In this document: positions 35,071-44,148 of the stretch, piece by piece
How the letters are laid out: every line of letters starts with the position of its first letter
Position numbering within the stretch: position 1 is the first letter of the stretch
Assembly: GCA_047501485.1 (NCBI GenBank)
Contig: JAZDRN010000011.1
Location: 1-64,000 of the forward strand
Direction: 5' to 3'
DNA from: Ancrocorticia sp047501485
GTDB lineage: Bacteria > Actinomycetota > Actinomycetes > Actinomycetales > Actinomycetaceae
DNA length: 64,000 nt
Position numbers and translations under genes: made by a program
Notes under the pieces: model-generated
The model's input: the letters and a program-made list of their open reading frames with translations, nothing else
Database searches by the model: none
What the model was told of the DNA's origin: nothing

Positions 35071-36650
35071 GTTATCGCGAGGAAATCGATGTGAGCCATG
35101 GAGGAGTGTGGATACCCAATTGGCCGGTGACCGCCGCTGAATTGGCGGGTGAAGTTCCGGTGGGGGTTCCCGCTGCTGTGTGCGGCAACCGTGGTGTGCT
35201 GGCCGTCAATGCATGGGCAAGCCGCGAAGGCATCGAAGTCGGCATGGGCAAGCGTCTTGCGCATTCTCTGTGCCCGGATACGGTGCTGCTCGCCCCCGAT
35301 GCCGAACGCGATGTCCGCCGTTTCGAACCGGTACTGCGGGCCCTCGATCATCACATTGCCCGCATCACGGTCCTGGAACCCGGAAGCGTCCTTTTCTCCG
35401 CTCGCGGAGCATTGCGCAGCACGGGCTCTCCAGAGGCGCTGGCGGACGCCATCGTTGGAGAGATCGCGGAGATCGCCGGATGCGAAGCGCAGGTGGGGTT
35501 CGCCAATGGAACGCTGGCGACGTTGCTCGCCACTCGGGAGAACTCCCTTGTCCGGTCGCAGGGCAGTTCCGCCTACCTTCACGGTCAACGCACATCGGTG
35601 CTTCTGCTGGCGGTCACGACACCCCGGATGCGCGTCGAACTCACAGACTGCATCGAACTTCTCGACAGATTGGGAGTGAGGACTCTCGGGGGCATACACA
35701 GGATGGGAAGGTCCGCGCTCGCGACCCGTTTCGGAAGCACGGGGTTGTTCATCTGGCAGCTTGTGAGCGGTGAGGACGTTCGGATGCCGGATCCCAAGAG
35801 GTCCACGCCGGATTTTGGCTTTGCCAGAGCATTCGAACCTCCGTTGGAGAATGCGCAACAGGCGGCCTTCGCGGCCAGGCAACTCGCCACCGATCTGGCT
35901 GAGGAAATGGCTGCTCGCTCTCTAGGTGGAGGCCGCCTCACGATCACGGCCAACCTCGTCAATGGGAATGAGTTGCAGCGCGCGTGGGTGCTCGATGGCG
36001 GCGGGGTCAAGGATGTGGTCGATCGGGTGCGCTGGCAGCTGGGAAGTTGGGTGGACAGCGCCGAGGAGGGAGCGGCAGTGGCCCGCCTGGAGCTGGCGAT
36101 GACCGACCTTCTTCCCGCAGGTCGGCGCCAGCAACCGTTGTGGGGCGGAAAGGGCGTCCATGAGGAACAATCGGGACGATCGGCTGTGCGGCTACAGAGT
36201 CTTCTGGGAGAAGAATCGGTGCGTGTGCCCCAGAAGATAGGCGGACGTGTACCCAGTGAAAGATTTGGGGACAGGGCGTGGAATGAGGCGAAGGGTAGTT
36301 CCGCGGCTGCGGAACTACCCTGGCCGGGCTCGATTCCCGATCCGGCTCCGAGCATCGTGCACCCCACGCCGCTACCCGTGGAGGTCTATGCCGATTGCGG
36401 GCATCCGTTGCGGGTGAGCGGTGAAGGTGTGCTCGCATGTGCGGGTGGGTGCGAGGATCCGGAACCGGCTGTTGTGCAGGAAACAAACTGTACTTTTCCC
36501 GTGACAGACTTTTCGGGGCCCTGGGTGATGGAACAACGGTGGTGGGCGGATTGCCAGCGCCGCGCCTACCTGCAGGTGGTGGGGTCTGACAGTGCGCTGC
36601 TTGTCTACATAGAGGGCGGGCAGTGGCAGGAGGAGGGGCGCTATGCCTAG
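35067..36650 (+). CDS. imuB: ImuB, catalytically inactive Y-family polymerase homologue
   Basis: The 527-residue protein has a Y-family polymerase fold (GVWIPNWPV at the N-terminus; PDTVLLAPDAERDVRRFEPVL palm/finger region). The catalytic acidic residues are missing: the usual SxDEAxLD site reads EPGSVLFSARG. That is typical of ImuB, an adaptor linking the beta clamp, ImuA' and DnaE2. A long C-terminal region from about residue 350 follows. A consensus clamp-binding motif is not certain; QQPLW at about residue 352 is a candidate. It overlaps dnaE2 by 8 bp. Confidence 0.9.
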   Translation: MSYREEIDVSHGGVWIPNWPVTAAELAGEVPVGVPAAVCGNRGVLAVNAWASREGIEVGMGKRLAHSLCPDTVLLAPDAERDVRRFEPVLRALDHHIARITVLEPGSVLFSARGALRSTGSPEALADAIVGEIAEIAGCEAQVGFANGTLATLLATRENSLVRSQGSSAYLHGQRTSVLLLAVTTPRMRVELTDCIELLDRLGVRTLGGIHRMGRSALATRFGSTGLFIWQLVSGEDVRMPDPKRSTPDFGFARAFEPPLENAQQAAFAARQLATDLAEEMAARSLGGGRLTITANLVNGNELQRAWVLDGGGVKDVVDRVRWQLGSWVDSAEEGAAVARLELAMTDLLPAGRRQQPLWGGKGVHEEQSGRSAVRLQSLLGEESVRVPQKIGGRVPSERFGDRAWNEAKGSSAAAELPWPGSIPDPAPSIVHPTPLPVEVYADCGHPLRVSGEGVLACAGGCEDPEPAVVQETNCTFPVTDFSGPWVMEQRWWADCQRRAYLQVVGSDSALLVYIEGGQWQEEGRYA

Positions 36651-39600
36651 AAGAAGAGTTCCCTATGCGGAGCTTCACGCGCATTCCGCCTATAGTTTCC
36701 TCGATGGAGCTTCCCTGCCCTCCGAACTGGTGGAACGGGCATGCGAGCTGGAACTCGATGCCTTGGCTCTCACGGATCATGACGGCTTTCCGGGAGTCGT
36801 CCAGCTGGCGGAGGCGGCCCGCACGGCGGGCCTTCCCGTTGCCGTGGGCACCGAGCTGAGTCTTGCCCAACAGGGAGTGCGGATGGGGCAGGCCGATCCG
36901 CAGGCTGAACATCTTCTCATCCTCGCTCGCCATGCGCAGGGCTACCGGACCCTCTCACGCACGATCGGTAAGGCCATGCTCGCCAGTGGGAGAAAAGGCG
37001 AGGCCCACTACACCCTCGAAGGTCTGGCCGAAGCTGCTGGAAATGACTGGATGGTTTTGACGGGATGCCGTAAAGGAGCGGTTTGCCGCGCCTTGGAAAG
37101 CAGTCCGGGGGTGTGGGCCCCGGAACGGGCAGCACGGGAGCTCGATCGCCTCATCGATGCCTTCGGGCGGGACAACGTGGTCATGGAATTGACCGCATCG
37201 GGCTCTCCCCTGGACCGTGAGCGTTGCATCCTCTTGTCGGAACTTGCAGAAAAGGGCGGAGTCGAAGCGATCGTCACCGGCAACGTGCACTATGCGCGGG
37301 CAACAGATCGTCCGGTGGCAGATGTGCTGGCAGCCACTCGTGCGCGGATGACCCTCCCCGAGATCAATCCCTACCTGCCTGCCTCAGGGCAGTATCTGCG
37401 CTCAGGTGCTCAGATGAGGGAGATACATCGCGAGCATCCTCGGGCGGTGGAGGCGGCAGCACGTCTCGCACGCGAATGCGTGTTCGACCTGGTTCTCGTG
37501 GCACCTGAACTTCCACCGTTTCCGGTTCCGCAGGGGCATACCGAGGGTACGTGGCTACGCCAGCTCACCCATGAGAGGGCTCTGCAGCGCTACGGGAATC
37601 GACAGAAGAATCCGGAGGCATGGAAGATCATCGATCACGAACTGGAGGTGATCTCCGGCCTTGGCTTTCCCGGATACTTCCTCATCGTGGAGGAAATCGT
37701 TTCCTTCTGCGCGCAGAAGGGAATCTGGTGTCAGGGGAGGGGGTCCGCGGCGAATTCGGCCGTGTGCTTCGCGCTGGGTATCACAGCCGTCGACGCCGTA
37801 CAGCATAAGATGCTTTTCGAGCGCTTTCTTTCCGCCGATCGTGTGGGGCCCCCGGATATCGATCTGGATATCGAGTCGGGGCGCCGGGAAGAAGTCATCC
37901 AGCATGTCTATCACCGCTACGGAAGGGAATGCGCTGCTCAGGTCGCTAACACCATCACCTATCGTCCACGCTCCGCCATCCGCGATGCAGCACGTGCATT
38001 CGGCTATGACCAGGGGCAGGCCGATCAATGGTCAGAAGGGGTTGAGCACCGCGTTCCCCGGACCAAGGGTCGTACCCCGGACCCCACGAATGAGCTTCAC
38101 GCCACGCAGGGCAAGGAGTTCGTCGCTCGCCACGGCCGCGCGGCGGGATTCGCAAAGAACTGGGAAACCGGAGCCATTCCTGACGACGTCGCCCACGTGG
38201 CCGCACGGTTGCAGAAACTTCCCCGTCACCTGGGGATTCACTCGGGAGGAATGGTGCTGTGCGATCGTCCCGTGATCGATGTGTGCCCCGTGGGATGGGC
38301 GAATATGCCCGATCGTACCGTCCTGCAGTGGGATAAGGAGGATTGCGCGGAAGCGGGCCTGGTCAAATTCGACCTGCTGGGTCTGGGAATGTTGACGGCA
38401 TTGCGTATTGCCTTCACCTTCTTGACTGAGAGGGGGATCCTTGGAGCGGATGGGAAGCCGCTGAGTCTGCACAACCTACCGCAGGAGGACCCCGGCGTTT
38501 ACAAGCTACTGCAGGCCGCAGATACGGTGGGAGTCTTTCAGGTCGAATCGCGCGCCCAGATGGCCACTCTGCCGCGGCTTCACCCGGAAGAGTTCTATGA
38601 CATCGTTGTTGAAGTGGCTCTCATCCGTCCCGGGCCCATCCAAGGGCAGTCGGTGAATCCCTATCTGCAGCGCCGCAGAGAAGTTCGACGCGGGAAGAAG
38701 AAAGAGGAATTCGACTACCCGCACGAGCTTCTTCGTCCCGCTCTGGAAAAGACTTTGGGGGTTCCTCTCTTCCAGGAACAGCTCATGCAGATAGCCATCG
38801 ATGCGGCGGGGTTCACGCCGAGTGATGCCGACAAGCTGCGTAAGGCCATGGGATCGAAACGCTCTCACGAGCGAATGGAGGAGCTGCGAGAGGATCTCCT
38901 GGCGGGGATGGCAGAGCATGGTATCGCTCGCGAGGTGGCCGAAGGGATCTATGAGAAGCTCCAGGCCTTCGCAGAGTTCGGATTCCCCGAATCTCACGCC
39001 TTTTCCTTCGCCTACCTCGTCTACGCATCGGCATGGCTCAAGGTTCACCACCCGGAGGAGTTCTACGCGGGGCTTCTCGCGGCACAACCCATGGGCTTCT
39101 ACTCCCCGCAGTCCCTCGTGGCAGACGCCCGCCTACACGGGGTTCTCGTCTTGCCACCCGATGTGATGAGCTCGCAGGAAGAGGCCGCCGTCGAACAGAG
39201 GGAAGAGAGGGAGGTGACCCCCCATCCGCTGGTGCATACCGATTCCGCGCGCGCCGTACGGCTGGGGTTGTCGGCGATTCGTGGACTCGGCGAAGCCGGA
39301 ACCCGAATCCTGCGCGCTCGTGAGGAGGGAGCTTTCAAAAATGCCGCTGATCTTTCATATCGTGCGCAGCTGTCGAGGCAGGATATCGAGGCCCTCTCTT
39401 CGGCGGGAGCTCTCGAATCTCTTGGGACCGGTAGGCGTGAGGGCATATGGCTGGCGCATGCTCTGGAGGATCGGGGAATTCTGCGTGGCATGTGGTACCA
39501 GCCGACGATTCCGGGCACCGAGGCTGTAGGGGAATCGCCACCGCTCGCGGCCATGAGTGAGGCAGAGTCCACGGACGTCGATATCCGCATGACGGGTGTA

Positions 39601-39966
39601 TCGACGTCAGCCTATCCCACCCAGTTTCTCCGCCCAGAGCTGGACAAACGTCATGTACTGCGCATTGCCGAGCTGGGGGAGGTGCTAGAAGGGGAGAGGG
39701 TTTTCGTTGCGGGGGTCGTCACGCACAGGCAACGCCCGCACACGGCCCAGGGCATCACCTTTATCTCTTTGGAGGATGAGACCGGGCTTCTCAACGTTAT
39801 GTGCTCGCAGGGCCTGTGGAGCCGGTATCGCGATGTGGCTCGTCGAAGCCAGGGGCTCATCATTCGCGGGATGGTGGAGCGGGGAGATGGCGCTATGAAT
39901 TTTGTTGCTGACCAGTTGGAGAAGCTGTCCTTCAATGTGTCTTTGCGCTCGAGGGATTTCCGGTGA
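36643..39966 (+). CDS. dnaE2: Error-prone DNA polymerase DnaE2
   Basis: The 1107-residue C-family polymerase performs translesion synthesis. An N-terminal PHP domain starts ELHAHSAYSFLDGAS. The active site contains PPDIDLDIESGRREEVI and GRGSAANSAVCFALGIT, and a C-terminal OB domain (VAGVVTHRQRPHTAQGITF) follows. DnaE2 lacks a tau-binding domain and works with ImuA' and ImuB. All three genes overlap, giving one SOS-induced unit. Confidence 0.95.
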   Translation: MPRRRVPYAELHAHSAYSFLDGASLPSELVERACELELDALALTDHDGFPGVVQLAEAARTAGLPVAVGTELSLAQQGVRMGQADPQAEHLLILARHAQGYRTLSRTIGKAMLASGRKGEAHYTLEGLAEAAGNDWMVLTGCRKGAVCRALESSPGVWAPERAARELDRLIDAFGRDNVVMELTASGSPLDRERCILLSELAEKGGVEAIVTGNVHYARATDRPVADVLAATRARMTLPEINPYLPASGQYLRSGAQMREIHREHPRAVEAAARLARECVFDLVLVAPELPPFPVPQGHTEGTWLRQLTHERALQRYGNRQKNPEAWKIIDHELEVISGLGFPGYFLIVEEIVSFCAQKGIWCQGRGSAANSAVCFALGITAVDAVQHKMLFERFLSADRVGPPDIDLDIESGRREEVIQHVYHRYGRECAAQVANTITYRPRSAIRDAARAFGYDQGQADQWSEGVEHRVPRTKGRTPDPTNELHATQGKEFVARHGRAAGFAKNWETGAIPDDVAHVAARLQKLPRHLGIHSGGMVLCDRPVIDVCPVGWANMPDRTVLQWDKEDCAEAGLVKFDLLGLGMLTALRIAFTFLTERGILGADGKPLSLHNLPQEDPGVYKLLQAADTVGVFQVESRAQMATLPRLHPEEFYDIVVEVALIRPGPIQGQSVNPYLQRRREVRRGKKKEEFDYPHELLRPALEKTLGVPLFQEQLMQIAIDAAGFTPSDADKLRKAMGSKRSHERMEELREDLLAGMAEHGIAREVAEGIYEKLQAFAEFGFPESHAFSFAYLVYASAWLKVHHPEEFYAGLLAAQPMGFYSPQSLVADARLHGVLVLPPDVMSSQEEAAVEQREEREVTPHPLVHTDSARAVRLGLSAIRGLGEAGTRILRAREEGAFKNAADLSYRAQLSRQDIEALSSAGALESLGTGRREGIWLAHALEDRGILRGMWYQPTIPGTEAVGESPPLAAMSEAESTDVDIRMTGVSTSAYPTQFLRPELDKRHVLRIAELGEVLEGERVFVAGVVTHRQRPHTAQGITFISLEDETGLLNVMCSQGLWSRYRDVARRSQGLIIRGMVERGDGAMNFVADQLEKLSFNVSLRSRDFR

Positions 39967-39993
39967 GAGCACGAATATCTCTCAGGGGAAGGC

Positions 39994-40080
39994 ATGGATT
40001 ACTCCCTCAACGAATACGGCACGTGCGTGAGCGCCGTGGCTGACATGTCCTCATTGGTAACGGCTACTATGGTCTACTAG
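39994..40080 (+). CDS. Possible 28-residue leader ORF
   Basis: An ATG at 39994 with GGGGAAGGC upstream opens a 28-codon frame (MDYSLNEYGTCVSAV...) that ends 14 nt before the next gene. The ribosome-binding site is good and the frame closes just before the next one. The peptide has no recognisable pattern, and it could be chance. Confidence 0.2.
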   Translation: MDYSLNEYGTCVSAVADMSSLVTATMVY

Positions 40081-40094
40081 GAAAGGCGGGTGTT

Positions 40095-40649
40095 ATGGCT
40101 GCATACCTCAAGGTGATTCTCCGTTTAGCGGCTAAGGCTGGGCCGGTTGCCCTTATTGTGGCGAAAGAACTCGCACCACAGATTCAGCGGATACTGAAGG
40201 ACAATCCCAATGCCTTCTCCGCTCTGACGGGACGCTTCCAAAAAGTCATCGGCTCCAAAGAAGAGGGAAACACCCCCAAAGGCTTGGAGAGCCGAAGCAT
40301 CGTGTTGCGTGAACAGGTGACCTACCTGTATGCCTCCGCCAATACCGCGGACGTGGCGCGGCAGGCGATCGCCTGGCGTAACGAGCTGGAAGCCATCGAA
40401 CGTGCCCTCCCCATCGTGAAAGTGATGAGACGAGGCCAGCAGATCAGCGAACGCCGTAAGATCTCCAAGCGTCTGGACGAATTATCGGCCCACATACTGG
40501 CGGCGAGTTTGGTCGACGACGTGGAGGACGCCGTCGTCGTCCATGACGGGACAACTGAAAACGAGGCAGGCCCTGATTCGCCGTCGTCCGCCGAAACTCC
40601 GAGTCCTGATAGCACGGGTGAGCACCCCGAAACAGGCCAGAAATTATAA
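40095..40649 (+). CDS. Uncharacterised helical protein, 184 aa
   Basis: I do not recognise the family. Residues 1-35 form an amphipathic/hydrophobic helix (AAYLKVILRLAAKAGPVALIV). Residues 60-150 are charged and helical (ISERRKISKRLDELSAHILAAS), and the tail is Pro/Ser/Glu-rich and disordered. There is no classical signal peptide; membrane association through the N-terminus is possible. GAAAGGCGGG precedes the ATG. CTGACA and TACTAT (40065-40070) upstream could form a promoter with a 19-bp spacer. Confidence 0.7.
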   Translation: MAAYLKVILRLAAKAGPVALIVAKELAPQIQRILKDNPNAFSALTGRFQKVIGSKEEGNTPKGLESRSIVLREQVTYLYASANTADVARQAIAWRNELEAIERALPIVKVMRRGQQISERRKISKRLDELSAHILAASLVDDVEDAVVVHDGTTENEAGPDSPSSAETPSPDSTGEHPETGQKL

Positions 40650-40657
40650 CCAGCACA

Positions 40658-40692
40658 GCCGGGAACGCTGATCGAAAGATCGGGTTCCCGGC
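40658..40692 (+). terminator. Terminator after the 184-aa gene
   Basis: A 9-bp stem GCCGGGAAC (40658-40666) pairs with GTTCCCGGC (40684-40692). An inner GATC-GAAA-GATC hairpin caps it, and tttc follows. It lies 9 nt after the stop. Confidence 0.75.
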
Positions 40693-40854
40693 TTTCAGCA
40701 ATCTTTCCGGAAGCCTTTCAATGCGAAGATCTGTGAAAAGACCATAGGATAATACGAAGGGTAGAGCTGGCCTGTCACTGAGGCGTGATGTCTCCGCACG
40801 ATATGCAGGGGGCTGGCGACACATACCCATGGTGACAATGAGAAATGGGGCGGG

Positions 40855-42177
40855 ATGTCCAATCGACCTGAGTCAAGTGCAGTCGCAAAGATGCAGCGCG
40901 CGGGCATAGGGGAGTCCGAGATAGCTTCGTTTGTCCGTGTCTTGCGGCGCGTTGTCGCGGGAGAGAAGGCGCTCTTACCGGAAGAGACGATCGAACCGTT
41001 GTCCGATCCCGACCATCTCGATGAAATCGAGAACATCGACGTCGATAGTGACGCGTTGAAAAAGACCGCGGTACTCAAGCTCAACGGAGGAATTGGTACC
41101 ACCATGGGGCTCAAAGGCCCCAAATCTCTGCTCGAAGCCCATGGCGGCAAGAGCTTCCTGGACATCGCCATCTTGCAGATCCAGCGGCTGCGCGCGACAT
41201 ACGGTGCCGAGCTGCCTTTCATCCTGCTCAACTCGACGGCGACGCAATCGCAGACGAACGCCGCTTTGCAAGGCCGGGGGCTCGAGGTCGAGGGCCTGCC
41301 GCTCTCGGTGCTGCAAACCGTCGTGCCGCGCCTGGATCCGGTAACGCTGGAGCCTATCGAATGGCCCCTCAACTCCTCGCTCGAATGGGCCCCGCCGGGC
41401 CATGGAGATCTCTACGGTGTCCTCATCCGTTCCGGCCTTCTCTATGAGCTGCTGGAGCGGGGCTATCGCTATCTTTTCGTGGCGAATGCCGACAATCTCG
41501 GTGCGGTCCCGGACCCGCGTATCGCCACATGGTTCCAGAACACGGGGGCGGATTTCGCCGCGGAGGTGGTGCGTCGTGACGCAATGGACGTCAAAGGCGG
41601 GCATTTCGCCCGGCACCGGGAGAGCGGGACGATCGTACTGCGCGAGTTGGCGCAGACCCCGCCCGAAGATCTCCATCACTTCCAGAACGTGCAGCGCCAT
41701 CCGTTCCTCAATACCAATAACCTGTGGATCAATCTGGAATCGCTGCGCGAGGTGAGTGAACGGGGAGGCCCCGAACTTCCTCTCATCGTCAATCGCAAGA
41801 TCATCGATCCGAGTGTGGACCAGGCCCCTGCGATCATCCAGCTGGAGAGTGCCATGGGCTCCGCGATCGGTTCCTTCGCTCACTCCGAGCTGCTGGAGGT
41901 GGACAACACCCGCTTCATCCCGGTCAAGAAGATGGCGGATCTACTGCTGCTGCGTTCGGACGCGTTCGAGCTGAATGAGGAGGGTAGGCTCATCGACCGC
42001 TGCGAGACTCGGCCGATCGTCTCCCTGGATGACGAATACTTCTCGCGGTTTGAGGATTTCAGTGCCCGAGTCCCACAGGTTCCCTCGCTGGTGCAAAGCC
42101 GTAGCCTGACCGTCCGGGGCGACGTCGTTATTCCTGAGGGCTACGTGGCGCGTGGTGATGCGGTCATCAAACCGTGA
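40855..42177 (+). CDS. UTP-glucose-1-phosphate uridylyltransferase (eukaryotic-type UDPGP)
   Basis: The 440-residue enzyme belongs to the UDPGP family, not to the bacterial GalU type. The nucleotide loop is LNGGIGTTMGLKGPKSLLE (about residues 79-97), and FVANADNLGAVPDPRI and NTNNLWINLESL are family segments. It makes UDP-glucose for envelope glycans. The ATG at 40855 follows GGGGCGGG with short spacing. Confidence 0.9.
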   Translation: MSNRPESSAVAKMQRAGIGESEIASFVRVLRRVVAGEKALLPEETIEPLSDPDHLDEIENIDVDSDALKKTAVLKLNGGIGTTMGLKGPKSLLEAHGGKSFLDIAILQIQRLRATYGAELPFILLNSTATQSQTNAALQGRGLEVEGLPLSVLQTVVPRLDPVTLEPIEWPLNSSLEWAPPGHGDLYGVLIRSGLLYELLERGYRYLFVANADNLGAVPDPRIATWFQNTGADFAAEVVRRDAMDVKGGHFARHRESGTIVLRELAQTPPEDLHHFQNVQRHPFLNTNNLWINLESLREVSERGGPELPLIVNRKIIDPSVDQAPAIIQLESAMGSAIGSFAHSELLEVDNTRFIPVKKMADLLLLRSDAFELNEEGRLIDRCETRPIVSLDDEYFSRFEDFSARVPQVPSLVQSRSLTVRGDVVIPEGYVARGDAVIKP

Positions 42178-42323
42178 CCCCTGGAGACCCGGCGAGGTTT
42201 CGACGGCGGTGTTATCTCGGTCGATTTCGGCGGTTCGGCAACGAAAAGACCGTGGTGCTGGGAGCCATCTTGACACTCTCCGGAAAAGGCGAGATAGGTC
42301 ACGCCCAAAGAGGCGCTCTAGTT

Positions 42324-42353
42324 TTGTCAGTCTCCATGGGCGCGTGCTAAAGT
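42324..42353 (+). promoter_or_regulatory. Promoter of the tRNA-Leu gene
   Basis: TTGTCA (42324-42329), an 18-bp spacer and TAAAGT (42348-42353) with TG just upstream form a good sigma-70-type promoter. The predicted start is about 37 nt before the tRNA. Confidence 0.6.
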
Positions 42354-42396
42354 TTTATCCGTTGCTCAGGGAGATAACTTGAACAACAAGTCACCC

Positions 42397-42482
42397 GCGC
42401 AGGTGGCGGAATAGGCAGACGCGCTAGCTTGAGGTGCTAGTCCTCGTATTAGAGGGTGGGGGTTCAAGTCCCCCTCTGCGCA
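42397..42482 (+). tRNA. tRNA-Leu(GAG)
   Basis: The 86-nt sequence folds as a class II tRNA. The acceptor stem is gcgcagg with tctgcgc, with a G-T pair at its base. The anticodon stem is ctagc/gctag around loop ttgaggt, anticodon GAG at 42431-42433. The variable arm is long, and the T-arm is ggggg-ttcaagt-ccccc. The 3' CCA is not encoded. Confidence 0.97.
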
Positions 42483-42491
42483 CAAAATGTG

Positions 42492-42532
42492 AAGTCTCGG
42501 GACACTGTTCATTCGGTGTCCCGAGACTTTTT
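42492..42532 (+). terminator. tRNA-Leu terminator
   Basis: A perfect 14-bp stem aagtctcgggacac (42492-42505) pairs with gtgtcccgagactt (42516-42529), followed by a T-run, 10 nt after the tRNA. From 42533 to 42796 I see no gene that I can support. Confidence 0.92.
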
Positions 42533-42796
42533 GATGGGCGCGGGTATAGGGATGGGAAGAGCGTGTGAGAATAGCGTCGGCTGGTGTTTTTCACGAGATA
42601 GCACATCGCGGCAAGCCATGTTTTCTTGTAACTGCAACCCGATAACCGGTGGGTGTTCAGTTAGCGACGCGGTACTCGTCCGGGGAAGGCACAATAAGCC
42701 GCGGAAGGCGCTCTGAATTTTCACTGGTAGACCGGGCGGGGTTGTCTCAGCTCATGTGGTATCAAATCGGGCTGGATGATCGATCTACAGGATGCG

Positions 42797-43339
42797 TCAG
42801 CACGCGTCTTGCGTCCATTCAAGTGCGTTGAGCTCCGGGTGAGCGAGTAAACGATCGGCCAACGTCTCATTGTCACTTCCTATCAAGGTGAACGACAGAT
42901 CGGGTGGGCAAGCTAAGAACCACGACCGGTCGTCGGCCCATACGTAGCTCAGCTCCGTGAAAGCGACATGGTCCCATCGCTCGGTCGTCGTCGCGAATAA
43001 TGACTCCTTGAGTGGTGCACCGAAAAGAACGTAGTTGAGTCTGCCTCCGAGCACCCATGTACCGTCGGGTTCATCAAATCCTGCACTCAGCCCCCAATCG
43101 TTCTTGGTGAAATATCCGGCATACATTACGAAAGAGCACGGCGTCGTGGGGTCGTAGATCTCCAGGAAGAGCTGGTCGATACTATTTTGTTGTTCCTGGG
43201 AAGCTTCCGCGTTATAGGGGTTGGGCGCTTGGAACGGAGGATACTTGTCCAGCACAGGCACCGTCTCTGGATGGAGAATGACAACCTGGTGCGCGTAGTG
43301 CTGGGGGAGGAGACCATGGTCGGTCAAGCTCCATCGCAT
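42797..43339 (-). CDS. Unrecognised protein, 180 aa, possible immunity-like
   Basis: I do not recognise the family. The soluble protein is rich in aromatic residues (MYAGYFTKNDWGLSAGF, WADDRSWFLACPPDLSF) and has no signal peptide or membrane helix. The C-terminal pattern SDNETLADRLLAHPELNALEW resembles small bacterial proteins that end in a 'leaf' of short helices, such as some toxin-immunity partners, but this is a weak impression. It stands in the accessory stretch after tRNA-Leu. Start at ATG 43339 with GGAA about 9 nt upstream. Confidence 0.65.
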   Translation of the reverse strand: MRWSLTDHGLLPQHYAHQVVILHPETVPVLDKYPPFQAPNPYNAEASQEQQNSIDQLFLEIYDPTTPCSFVMYAGYFTKNDWGLSAGFDEPDGTWVLGGRLNYVLFGAPLKESLFATTTERWDHVAFTELSYVWADDRSWFLACPPDLSFTLIGSDNETLADRLLAHPELNALEWTQDAC

Positions 43340-43481
43340 GAACTATTCCGCTTCAGTTTGTTTGATCCGAGTTACCACAGGTCCATCCTAAAGGCGATGA
43401 GAGGTATATGAGAGCTGTCAAGGTGGGTGAGAGGGCGGCCTCTAGGTCAGGCCTCGCTATCGGGGCGAGTTTCCCTGATAA

Positions 43482-43778
43482 GGATGCTGTCATAACGACC
43501 CGCAGGTCGTCGATGAAAACAATGTGGACATCGAGACCTACGAAGACGGATCAATTGTGGCTCTGTCAATATCCCGTCCGTAGGATGAGGCATCAGGAAC
43601 AGGCCCGCAAGACGCCACAGAATGTGCCCAAGGCGCGGGAAGCATCACCCACTATGATGACAATTGCGACAGAGTCGTCGGTGGTGTCCTGTCAGATCAT
43701 GGGCTCGTGAAAAAGTCGGACAGCGCGGTGCGCTACAACGCACATGTCTCGGTCGCTTTCGAAGGATTCCCGATCTGA
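43482..43778 (+). pseudogene. Remnant of an unknown protein with an internal stop
   Basis: One frame reads DPQVVDENNVDIETYEDGSI, then ends at TAG 43581-43583. It continues as protein-like sequence for 64 more codons (SITHYDDNCDRVVGGVLSDH, AHVSVAFEGFPI) to TGA 43776-43778. No start codon is seen before the first segment. The composition and the continuity past TAG suggest a decayed gene, perhaps the C-terminal part of a secreted protein. The stop could also be a sequencing error. Confidence 0.4.
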
Positions 43779-43856
43779 TATATGGTGTGGATGCAAGCCA
43801 ACGTGACCGGCTCAGACGCTTGGATGACGAGTAACTAAAATTCTCGAGGAGGCCTC

Positions 43857-44012
43857 ATGAAGATTTTTACGGTCATCACCATTCTCTTGGCTATCGCGAC
43901 CATCTGCCTCGTTACCTGGCTCTGTCTCAGGTTTGCTAGACGGCGCCGTGACAGAGCTCAGGAACACATCCAGACGACAGGCGGGCCCGGGGTCTTCCAC
44001 GACCACCGATAG
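43857..44012 (+). CDS. Small single-helix membrane peptide, 51 aa
   Basis: ATG 43857 has a strong ribosome-binding site (GAGGAGGCC, 43846-43854). The product has one hydrophobic helix (about residues 3-25, starting KIFTVITILLAIATICL), a basic stop-transfer RFARRRRDR and a short His/Gly-rich tail. It lies 78 nt after the remnant and is closed by a strong terminator. It may be a regulatory membrane peptide or a small toxin-type peptide; no antisense RNA signal was identified. Confidence 0.6.
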   Translation: MKIFTVITILLAIATICLVTWLCLRFARRRRDRAQEHIQTTGGPGVFHDHR

Positions 44013-44031
44013 TGGTTGCCCGTAAGTGATG

Positions 44032-44068
44032 AAAATGGTCTGCTCCGCAACCCGGAGCAGACCATTTT
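44032..44068. terminator. Strong hairpin terminator
   Basis: A perfect 16-bp stem AAAATGGTCTGCTCCG (44032-44047) pairs with CGGAGCAGACCATTTT (44053-44068) around a 5-nt loop. The A-run and T-run flanks make it bidirectional, closing the 51-aa gene on the plus strand and the 266-aa gene on the minus strand. Confidence 0.9.
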
Positions 44069-44148
44069 CTTGAGCGAGTGCTCGCTATCCCGCTGTCCGG
44101 CTTCTATGAATGAACCGGGCCGTATTCTGGCTTAAACCTGGTGACGCA

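Noticed and set aside
42649..42831. A 60-codon plus-strand frame after tRNA-Leu
   Set aside because: No clear ribosome-binding site, unremarkable composition, and overlap with the end of the better-supported minus-strand gene.
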